This document shows positions 41,445 to 47,722 of a DNA stretch of 47,722 nt, one piece after another (the stretch's first letter is position 1; every line of letters begins with the position of its first letter). Origin of the DNA: UBA2773 sp964458715 (GTDB lineage Bacteria; Patescibacteriota; Minisyncoccia; Moranbacterales; DUUL01); the NCBI GenBank assembly GCA_964458715.1, contig CAYWJP010000002.1, positions 1-47,722 of the forward strand. Direction: 5' to 3'. The notes below the pieces were generated by a model. That model made no database searches. It was not told the DNA's origin and saw only the letters and a program-made list of their open reading frames with translations. The position numbers and the translations under genes are program-made.

Positions 41445-42710
41445 CTATTCATTTCTCAAAGCTTCTATCGGAGTTAATCGAGAAGCTTTTTTAGCAGGTT
41501 TATAACCGAAAACAATACCTGTGATCATTGAAAATCCAACTGCTAAAATTATTGAAAATAAAGTAACTGGAAAATTTAAAATAAAATTAAATTTCGAAGC
41601 AATTATTTCAGCTATTTTAGAAAATGCAAAACCAGCTAAAATGCCTATTATTCCCCCAATCATCGTTAGTATTATAGCCTCATAAATAAATTGCATTAAA
41701 ATATCTTTATTTTTAGCACCAACAGCTTTTCTTAGCCCAATTTCAAAAGTTCTTTCAGTGACAGCAACATACATTACGTTCATTATTCCTACTCCGCCGA
41801 CAACTAATGAAATAGAAGTTAATCCAATTAATAAAGCGTTTAATATACTAAAAACTTGTCCGACAATCTCCGTAGCTTCTGCCATAGAAGTAATCGCAAA
41901 ATCATCGTCAATCAGTTTATCTATGTCATGATTTTCTCTTAAAATCTTTTCCATGGCTTTTATAGTAACTGAATCTTTGAGAGTATTGTTGCTTTTAAAA
42001 ATTGCCCATTGAATGTGATCAGTTCCTAAAAGTTTTTTTTGGATAGTTTGAGTAGGAAGATAAACGATGTTATCAAAATCAAAAAATCCCGTAGAACCTC
42101 GACTTTCCAAAACACCTTTAACTAAATATTTTTGATTACCAATTTTAATTTTTTTACCGATAGCTTCTTTGTTATCAAATAAATTTTTAGTAATTTCACT
42201 TCCCAAAATAGCCTGAGGTTGATAATTATTGCCATCGTCTTCAGTAAATTTTATTCCTTTTGATAATTTCATGTTTTCATCAACATCAAAAACACCAGAA
42301 GTTACCCCCATAATCATTGTAATTTTGTTTTTATCTTCAAAAGAAATTAATTTTTGAGTCATTATTCCGGCATACCAATTGTCTAGATTTTCTAATTTAG
42401 CTAATTCTTCAGCATCTTCTAGCGTTAAAGTTTTAATTTCAGTTCCGCTAGCTATTCCTCCGGCGTTGCTAGAGGAAGTTTTGTCTTTTCCTGGAACCTT
42501 AACTTCTACGTTGATAATATCAGTTCCAAACGAATCTATTTGATCGATAACATATTCTTTCATTCCAGCCCCTAAGGATAATACAACAATTACTAACATC
42601 ACACCGATCACTACTCCTAATAAAGACAAAGCAGTTCTGTTCTTATTTTTAAATAAGTCTTTCAACGCCAATCGAAAAGCGGTTTGTTGTAGTCTTAAAA
42701 AGTTAATCAT
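41445..42710 (-). CDS. MacB-like ABC permease (second of two)
   Basis: 421 residues with the MacB layout. First helix after KNKNRTALSLLGVVIGVMLV, an extracytoplasmic domain (about 50-290) and three C-terminal helices, with the coupling segment VTERTFEIGLRKAVGAKNKD and the end PAKKASRLTPIEALRNE. It is paired with the permease at 42736-43983, 25 bp upstream, and the ATPase at 44159. The two permeases are related but clearly different in the extracytoplasmic part, so a heterodimer is likely rather than a MacB homodimer. Confidence 0.92.
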   Translation of the reverse strand: MINFLRLQQTAFRLALKDLFKNKNRTALSLLGVVIGVMLVIVVLSLGAGMKEYVIDQIDSFGTDIINVEVKVPGKDKTSSSNAGGIASGTEIKTLTLEDAEELAKLENLDNWYAGIMTQKLISFEDKNKITMIMGVTSGVFDVDENMKLSKGIKFTEDDGNNYQPQAILGSEITKNLFDNKEAIGKKIKIGNQKYLVKGVLESRGSTGFFDFDNIVYLPTQTIQKKLLGTDHIQWAIFKSNNTLKDSVTIKAMEKILRENHDIDKLIDDDFAITSMAEATEIVGQVFSILNALLIGLTSISLVVGGVGIMNVMYVAVTERTFEIGLRKAVGAKNKDILMQFIYEAIILTMIGGIIGILAGFAFSKIAEIIASKFNFILNFPVTLFSIILAVGFSMITGIVFGYKPAKKASRLTPIEALRNE

Positions 42711-42735
42711 TGAATTATTTTAAAATAATCTCTAG

Positions 42736-43983
42736 TTATTCATAATGCAAAGCTTCCATTGGACTTATTCGAGAAGCTTTTTTGGCTGGATAAATTCCAA
42801 AAATTATTCCGACTATTACAGATATCGATACAGCAATAAAAATGGACATAGGAGAGATAATAAATTTCCAACTATAACCAAGATAATTAACAATAGCAAA
42901 AATTAAAAAAGAAGTAATAATTCCGAAAATTATTCCAATCAAACCTCCCACTAGAGAAACAAAGATAGATTCTACTAAAAACTGAGCCAAAACATCTTTA
43001 TTTCTAGCTCCGATAGATTTTCTTAACCCGACCTCTTTGATTCTCTGATTAACTGAAATAAGCATAATATTCATTATTCCAATTCCTCCAACCAATAAAG
43101 AAACTGAAGCCACCGCTAAAAGAAAATATCTAATAATATCTGTAATGCTTTTAATCATTTCTAGCGCCATAGCCTGATCTCTAATAGAAAAATCATCCTT
43201 GCTGGGATCATCAATGTTGTGTTGAGTCCTTAGTATTTGAATAATTTCTTTTTTAGCTGAATCAATTTGTTCGGCTTGTTCTATTTTTATTCTAATAAAA
43301 TTCAAATGATTAGACCCTAGTATTAATTTTTGAGCAGTTTTTAAAGGAATTAAAACCGAGTCATTTTGACTAGTGGCTCCAAAAGCCGAAGTTCCTTCTT
43401 CTTCCAGAATTCCTATTACTTTAAAATAATGGTTTTTTATTTTTATTTTCTGGTTTATTGGATCTTCGTTTTTAAAAAAATCTTCAGCTACGGTATATCC
43501 CAATACCGCTATTTTATCTAAGCCAACATCGTCTTTTTCGGAAAAAAAACGTCCGTTTAATATTTTTGTATCAGCAACTTCCAAATAACTGCTTGTAGTA
43601 CCCATTAAACTAAGATTTTCATCATAATCGCTCCTTGAAACAGAAACTGTTCCATTACTATAACCAGCAATCGCCGACAATCCTTTTATCCTTTTATTGT
43701 TTTTTATCGCTTCTAAATCGTCATTAACAAGAGTTTTAATAACAATTCCATAAACTGCAGCGGGTGGGCCATTGTCGTCAGAAGCACCAGGAATTACTGC
43801 AATTAAATTAGAACCCAAGCCTTCAACTTGTTCTAAAATTAATCTTTGAGCCGAACTGCCAATAGCCATTATTATTATAACTGAAGCCACTCCAATAATT
43901 ATTCCCAGAATGGTTAAAAAAGAACGGGTTTTATCCGCTAACAAATTTTTTTGAGAGAATTTTATGGCATTTAGTAAATACAT
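42736..43983 (-). CDS. MacB-like ABC permease (first of two)
   Basis: 415 residues with the same architecture: LLADKTRSFLTILGIIIGVASVIIIMAIG, a MacB periplasmic-core-like domain (about 45-280) with SSYLEVADTKILNGRFFS, and three C-terminal helices; the coupling segment is VNQRIKEVGLRKSIGARNKD, the end PAKKASRISPMEALHYE. In MacB/YknZ-type systems this unit works with a membrane-fusion protein; none is seen in the window. The gene lies 175 bp downstream of its ATPase, with a 145-bp inverted-repeat element between them. Confidence 0.92.
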   Translation of the reverse strand: MYLLNAIKFSQKNLLADKTRSFLTILGIIIGVASVIIIMAIGSSAQRLILEQVEGLGSNLIAVIPGASDDNGPPAAVYGIVIKTLVNDDLEAIKNNKRIKGLSAIAGYSNGTVSVSRSDYDENLSLMGTTSSYLEVADTKILNGRFFSEKDDVGLDKIAVLGYTVAEDFFKNEDPINQKIKIKNHYFKVIGILEEEGTSAFGATSQNDSVLIPLKTAQKLILGSNHLNFIRIKIEQAEQIDSAKKEIIQILRTQHNIDDPSKDDFSIRDQAMALEMIKSITDIIRYFLLAVASVSLLVGGIGIMNIMLISVNQRIKEVGLRKSIGARNKDVLAQFLVESIFVSLVGGLIGIIFGIITSFLIFAIVNYLGYSWKFIISPMSIFIAVSISVIVGIIFGIYPAKKASRISPMEALHYE

Positions 43984-44001
43984 TAAGAAATTTACAATTT
44001 A

Positions 44002-44146
44002 CAATAAACCAATTTACAATAAATTTTCGATACTTCCTGCCGGCAGGCAGGTAATTTTAAAACTCACATAAGCGAAGCTTGCGTTCATTGAAAATTATTT
44101 AATTATGAAATTGAAAATTGATTGGAAATTGAAAATTGGTTTATTG
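44002..44146. repeat. Inverted-repeat element with GC-rich cores, inserted in the MacB operon
   Basis: The arms 44002-44020 and 44128-44146 are inverted repeats matching in 18 of 19 bases (CAATAAACCAATTTaCAAT). Inside lie the perfect palindrome CCTGCCGGCAGG (44036-44047) and AAGCGAAGCTTGCG (44070-44083), the latter identical to 11170-11183. Flanks contain CAATTTACAAT, also seen near 880 and 972. It separates the ABC ATPase gene from its permeases and contains no ORF. Confidence 0.75.
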
Positions 44147-44158
44147 AAAATTAAAAAA

Positions 44159-44854
44159 TCAAGATCTTTGATCTTTTATTATTTTTCCATCTTCCACCTT
44201 AATAATTCGTCTAGCATATTTAGCAATTGATTCTTCGTGAGTAACTAAAATAATAGTTTTTCCATTTTTATTTAAATTTTCAAATATTTTCATAATACTT
44301 TCCCCTGACTTTGAATCCAAATTTCCCGTAGGTTCATCAGCAAAAATAACTCTTGGGTCATTAACTAAAGCCCTGGCAATAGCCACTCTTTGTTTTTGCC
44401 CTCCAGATATTTGATTAGAGAGATATTCAGCTCGATGTCTTAGATTAACTGCTTCTAGCGCTTTATTTATTTTATCGATGTTTTCTTGTCGATTAGTTTT
44501 CTGAATATTATACAAAAGTGGTAATTCTACATTTTCATAAACACTTGTGCGCGGAAGAAGATTGAAGGATTGAAAAACAAAACCAGCTTCTTGATTTCGG
44601 ATATTGGAAAGTTCGTCATCAGAATAGTTTTTGACACTTCTGCCTTGAAATAAATATTCTCCGCCACTTTGTTTGTCCAAAAAACCTAAAATTTGCATCA
44701 GAGTTGACTTCCCTGACCCGCTAGGACCCATAATAGCAATAAATTCACCTGCTTCAATTGAAAAAGTGGCTTCTCTTAACGCTTTAGTTTCCGCTCCTTC
44801 ATTATTGTAAGTTTTAGCTAAATTTTTTACTTCAATTAGTTTCTGTTTTTTCAT
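44159..44854 (-). CDS. MacB/LolD-type ABC ATPase
   Basis: 231 residues, a complete and ordinary member: Walker A GPSGSGKST (44-52), Q-loop in AGFVFQSFNLLPR, signature ISGGQKQRVAIARAL, Walker B VIFADEPTGNLD and H-loop THEE. It should power the two permeases downstream. Compared with the paralogue at 18227-19561 it lacks the 200-residue C-terminal extension. It follows dut by 37 bp. Confidence 0.94.
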   Translation of the reverse strand: MKKQKLIEVKNLAKTYNNEGAETKALREATFSIEAGEFIAIMGPSGSGKSTLMQILGFLDKQSGGEYLFQGRSVKNYSDDELSNIRNQEAGFVFQSFNLLPRTSVYENVELPLLYNIQKTNRQENIDKINKALEAVNLRHRAEYLSNQISGGQKQRVAIARALVNDPRVIFADEPTGNLDSKSGESIMKIFENLNKNGKTIILVTHEESIAKYARRIIKVEDGKIIKDQRS

Positions 44855-44874
44855 TTTTAAATTTTTATAAATTT

Positions 44875-44891
44875 ATCCGCTTTTGGCGGAT
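44875..44891 (-). terminator. Short hairpin after dut
   Basis: ATCCGC and GCGGAT pair around a five-base loop directly after the dut stop. The following minus-strand sequence is AAATTTATAAAAATTT, without a proper T-run, so it may only weaken transcription into the ABC genes or act as an mRNA end. Confidence 0.35.
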
Positions 44892-45314
44892 CTATTTTCC
44901 AGTACTACCAAAAGCACCGTCTTTTCTATCAGTTTTTTTAAGTTTAGTTACTATCTCTATTTGAGGGTGTTCAATTTTTTGAAATAAAACTTGTGCTATT
45001 TTTGAGCCTTTATTAATTTTAATATTTTTCTGACTTAAATTTATAACACCGACAAACCATTCTCCTGTATAATTACTATCAATAACTCCACCTAAAGTTT
45101 TTAGTCCTAATTTATGCGCTAAGCCACTTTTATCCCAAATCAAGCCAACGTATCCATCTTCAATCTTAATGGCGATACCGGTTGAAACAGAAGCTCTCTG
45201 GCCAAGCTTAAGATCAACCTCTTCATTACAGAACAAATCCATTCCCGCATCATTTTCTAAAGCGTATTTTGGAATTGTTGCTTCGGGATCTATTTTTCTA
45301 ATTTTAATTTTCAT
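44892..45314 (-). CDS. dut: Deoxyuridine 5'-triphosphate nucleotidohydrolase (dUTPase)
   Basis: 140 residues, trimeric dUTPase with all five motifs: 1 NDAGMDLF (21-28), 2 DKSGLAHK (61-68), 3 GGVIDSNYTGE (75-85), 4 GSKIAQVLF (103-111) and 5 RKDGAFGSTG (130-139). It converts dUTP to dUMP, which feeds thymidylate synthase and keeps uracil out of DNA. Motif 2 has Lys where many members have Arg (xRSGLA). It stands next to tmk and the ThyX-like gene, the next steps to dTTP. Confidence 0.95.
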   Translation of the reverse strand: MKIKIRKIDPEATIPKYALENDAGMDLFCNEEVDLKLGQRASVSTGIAIKIEDGYVGLIWDKSGLAHKLGLKTLGGVIDSNYTGEWFVGVINLSQKNIKINKGSKIAQVLFQKIEHPQIEIVTKLKKTDRKDGAFGSTGK

Positions 45315-45345
45315 TTTCGGAAATTAGTTATTTTAAATTTGAACG

Positions 45346-45945
45346 TTACTTAGTAAAAGATTTAAGTTCCTCTTGAATGTCTTTGGCTACTTTGTCAATT
45401 GTTTGATTACAATTAACTAATTTCCAACCATATTTATCAGCCAATAGTCTATGAAAATTTTTAGAAATATTTATTTTTTCATCGTTACTTTCGTTGCGAT
45501 GTTTTCTCTCTACGGCCGATAAAAATCTTTTTCCATGAAGCAAAATTGCTAAATCAGGTTCGAGAAGATTTTTATTTATTTTCTCTAAATATTCTAAATC
45601 TGAACCCCAAGTCAAACCCCAGGAAAAACCAGTACCAGTATAATCTTCAGCCAAAACCCATTCTCCTTTTTCTAATTTTTTTTTCAATTCAGGCTCAAAT
45701 CTTTTTCTATTTTTTGCATATTTTTCTTGCAATTCTTCTGTTGTTTGAGGATTTTTTCCACGAAAATTAAAGTCTCTTAAATATTTATCAATAAATGGAC
45801 CTTCTGGTTTAAGATCATAAACAGGATACTTCAAGTAGTTAACTTTGATTTTTATTTTTTTAAGATATTGAAGCAGATTTTTTACTTGGGTTGACTTTCC
45901 CGTCCCATTGACCCCATAAACAACAATGAATTTACCTTTTTTCAT
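45346..45945 (-). CDS. tmk: Thymidylate kinase-like P-loop kinase
   Basis: 199 residues. P-loop VVYGVNGTGKSTQVKNLL (G11 to about L22), KVNYLKYPVYDLKPEGPFID in the base-binding region, KYAKNRKRFEPELKKKLEKG and the segment WVLAEDYTGTGFSWG in the place of the D-R-Y/S motif of ordinary dTMP kinases, then DLAILLHGKRFLSAVERKHRN as lid. It phosphorylates dTMP to dTDP by family. The DRY replacement by EDY and the short lid make it a divergent member. Only 4 bp after the thyX-like gene, which strongly supports the role. Confidence 0.82.
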   Translation of the reverse strand: MKKGKFIVVYGVNGTGKSTQVKNLLQYLKKIKIKVNYLKYPVYDLKPEGPFIDKYLRDFNFRGKNPQTTEELQEKYAKNRKRFEPELKKKLEKGEWVLAEDYTGTGFSWGLTWGSDLEYLEKINKNLLEPDLAILLHGKRFLSAVERKHRNESNDEKINISKNFHRLLADKYGWKLVNCNQTIDKVAKDIQEELKSFTK

Positions 45946-45949
45946 ATAG

Positions 45950-47302
45950 TTATTTTTCTGTTATGTCTTGTTCTCCTCTTCTTATATCGAATCGATTTGG
46001 TTCATCATCTAAATGCAAAACCAAACCATATTTTTGAAATATACTTTTTAAACTTTTAATTGTTTTTAGTATTTGTGCAACTAATGTTGGATGAACGAAT
46101 CTAGTCGAACGAAGTTCCACTAAATAAACCAAAGCTTTCAGGTCTCCGGAAAAAAAACAAGGAACCTGATATCCCATAGCAGTAAAGTATTGTTCATCTT
46201 CTTCTTTTATATTTAATTTCTCAATTCTTTTTTCTTGCAATTTAATAAATTCTTTTGTTTCTTCTTTTAATTTTTTTGGTAATGCATTTAGGTACCATTC
46301 ATTAAATCCATGGTCCCTAGTTAATAAGGGCATTCTTTGCGCAATTGCTCTATGTCTTTGTAGGTCTCTAAAAGACCCAAAATCTAAAAGAAATTCATAA
46401 GCAACTACACCACATTCAGCAATCGCCATGGGAAGTTCTGTTTTGGCTGGACGATTTTTAAGAACATTCTTATAAACAGAGAGTCTATCTTTGTCAACAT
46501 TGTCATAAATTAAAGAAAAATCCTTGGCTTTATTATTCTTGTAATAATATTTTTCTTGCATCCATTTCTTATTATATTTTTCTGTTTTGGAAAATCTTTC
46601 ATGACAAAAAGAACTTGAATATATTTTGCCCAAAGCTTTTTCGGTTTTTTCAGCAATGTCACGGACTTCTGCCAACGGGTGATGTCTTAGAAGCATTAGT
46701 TCATCTGCAAATTGTCTGAAATTCATTCTCCAAGCTAGATTAGTTGTGGCACCGGCGGGTAAAAAGGACCTAGTAATATCAAATGCTCTCACTTTAATTG
46801 CCTTGTCATATACATCTTGACTTTCTCCCTCTCCTTTTGGAAATTTATTTTTTAAATGTTTTTGAACAGGCTTTTGTGAATCTAAATAAAATTTTCTCCA
46901 ATTTTCTAGAATTTCTATTCCTTCTTTTGTATTAGTTGGATCTAAAAATTTTTGATCTGAAAAATCTACATACCTAGTTGAGGCTTCTTGTCCTGAATAC
47001 AGCCTCCAATCCTGAATAGCCTTAGCTGCCAACATTGAAACACCTTCCACAAAAACTGTGCCCGAACCACAATCACCAATTGATTTGTGCCCATAACCAA
47101 CATAAAATTGTTCCATAAAATTTTCCGCCCCTTTTTCTTTGAGCATCTTTAGATGATGCTTAATCCCTCCAGTTGAACGAGAGTGAAGCGCTTGCAACAT
47201 GGCTTCAGCCTGTCCATCAATTTCTGATCCCGTATTTAAAACTAATACAAAACCGCCATTGGATAAATCTTCAACAACATGTTTTTCTAAAATATTATCC
47301 AT
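45950..47302 (-). CDS. Doubled ThyX-like FAD-dependent thymidylate synthase
   Basis: 450 residues, about twice the usual ThyX (210-250). Each half resembles ThyX. The first half has GHKSIGDCG (71-79), then DWRLYSGQEASTRYVDFS (98-115), the place of the RHR-x2-S-x4-S-x-R ThyX motif, then SFLPAGATTNLAWRMNFRQF and LLRHHPLAEVRDIAEKTE. The second half has LQRHRAIAQRMPLLTR (314-329) and QVPCFFSGDLKALVYLVELR with HPTLVAQ. The motif is split: RHR is kept only in the second half, and Ser/Ser/Arg only in the first. ThyX makes dTMP from dUMP with methylene-tetrahydrofolate and FAD. Neighbours tmk and dut confirm the pathway. Activity of this doubled form is inferred. Confidence 0.82.
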   Translation of the reverse strand: MDNILEKHVVEDLSNGGFVLVLNTGSEIDGQAEAMLQALHSRSTGGIKHHLKMLKEKGAENFMEQFYVGYGHKSIGDCGSGTVFVEGVSMLAAKAIQDWRLYSGQEASTRYVDFSDQKFLDPTNTKEGIEILENWRKFYLDSQKPVQKHLKNKFPKGEGESQDVYDKAIKVRAFDITRSFLPAGATTNLAWRMNFRQFADELMLLRHHPLAEVRDIAEKTEKALGKIYSSSFCHERFSKTEKYNKKWMQEKYYYKNNKAKDFSLIYDNVDKDRLSVYKNVLKNRPAKTELPMAIAECGVVAYEFLLDFGSFRDLQRHRAIAQRMPLLTRDHGFNEWYLNALPKKLKEETKEFIKLQEKRIEKLNIKEEDEQYFTAMGYQVPCFFSGDLKALVYLVELRSTRFVHPTLVAQILKTIKSLKSIFQKYGLVLHLDDEPNRFDIRRGEQDITEK

Positions 47303-47321
47303 AAATCAAGTTTAATTTTTA

Positions 47322-47722
47322 TTAAAAAATAATTTTTAAATCACGCAGTCTTAATTCTAAATCGTCAACTGATTTAAATAAAATGGTTTTTATTCCCAAT
47401 TTTTTTGCCGGAATAAGACAATCGGATTGATCATCGATAAAAATGCATGTCTCCGGAGAAGCTTTTAGCTTCTTTAATATAAATTCATAAATCTTTTGAT
47501 TTGGTTTTAAAATACCAATTTCATGAGACAAAACAACCACATTAAAATTATTATACCATCCTTTTCTTTTATATTTTTCTGAATTCAAAATATCAGAATT
47601 AGATAGTACTGCTAATTCATAACGTCTATTAAGCTTTTTTGCTAATTCTTCCATTTCAATATCAAGCTTCCATGTATTAGTCCAGATTTCTTTAATTTTC
47701 TCTAATTTGTCATTTGATAAGT
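47322..47722 (-). CDS. HAD-superfamily hydrolase, 5' end beyond window
   Basis: The frame is open from the right edge to the stop at 47322, giving 133 codons; the N-terminus with the nucleophile motif DxD lies outside. An internal Met at 47654 is not the likely start, because the preceding codons (KLEKIKEIWTNTWKLDIE) continue as helical cap sequence. Seen are motif II (LAVLSNSD), motif III Lys in GILKPNQKIYEFILKKL and motif IV IFIDDQSDCLIPAKKLGIKT. That fits subclass HAD-IA phosphatases. The substrate is unknown. It lies 19 bp upstream of the thyX-like gene and may be first in that run. Confidence 0.8.
   Translation of the reverse strand, partial: LSNDKLEKIKEIWTNTWKLDIEMEELAKKLNRRYELAVLSNSDILNSEKYKRKGWYNNFNVVVLSHEIGILKPNQKIYEFILKKLKASPETCIFIDDQSDCLIPAKKLGIKTILFKSVDDLELRLRDLKIIF

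Overview
The window looks like a chromosomal segment of a Patescibacteria/CPR-type bacterium (Parcubacteria-like). It is strongly AT-rich. It carries a standard translation core plus gene families typical of that group: DUF4012, RNHCP, VanW, PrsW, WecG/TagA/CpsF, O-antigen-ligase proteins fused to TPRs, and CwlO-like coiled coil plus C39. Start codons follow A-rich leaders with no visible Shine-Dalgarno. UAA, UAG and UGA all act as stops, so the genetic code is standard. The lineage is inferred from gene content; no rRNA is present.

Layout. 1-8234 (mostly minus strand): a cut-off membrane glycosyltransferase, tRNA-Pro(GGG), VanW protein, a small heat-shock protein, a PrsW-like membrane protease, valS and an O-antigen ligase-like protein. 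8364-9823 (plus): a CCG-domain Fe-S protein, an RNHCP zinc protein and a HAD-like gene broken by an in-frame UAA. 9874-15258 (minus): rplT-rpmI-infC (infC starts at AUU), tmRNA (ssrA) and smpB, prmC, prfA, rpmE. 15507-24516 (plus): an envelope/secretion block with an O-antigen ligase-TPR protein, an unusual ABC ATPase with a duplicated C-terminal module, an FtsX/MacB permease, an FN3-like exported protein, an acidic repeat protein, a degenerate metzincin-like protein and a CAP-domain protein. 24587-33017 (minus): a PD-(D/E)XK nuclease, then an apparent six-gene operon of NIF3, M16 peptidase, AI-2E-type transporter, WecG, gltX and a C39-type secreted protein. 33021-36082 (minus): a self-contained two-gene unit (polymerase-like membrane protein, DUF4012) with its own promoter and terminator. 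36127-47722 (minus): a doubled ThyX-like protein, tmk and dut (dTTP synthesis), a MacB-type ABC transporter with two permeases, a PpiC foldase, a 59-residue ferredoxin, a SufC-like ATPase without SufB/SufD, an FtsA/PilM-like ATPase and a baseplate-J-like membrane protein, preceded at the right edge by a cut-off HAD hydrolase.

Genes that work together: ssrA with smpB (trans-translation), prfA with prmC (release factor and its methyltransferase), infC-rpmI-rplT, dut-tmk-thyX, and several exported-protein and envelope modules. Two gene products are not obvious from ordinary ORF calling: the ferredoxin at 40138-40317 and the N-terminal 26 codons of infC.

Outside genes the window holds several small inverted-repeat elements, in places GC-rich inside AT-rich flanks. 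Two share nearly identical arms (916-967 and 6712-6774), two share the same 14-base core (near 11176 and 44076), and one GC-rich palindromic segment lies inside a reading frame (7357-7403). A 19-bp direct repeat duplicates the 3' end of the tmRNA gene, as old integration sites do. I saw no CRISPR array, insertion sequence, phage block or recognisable defence system.
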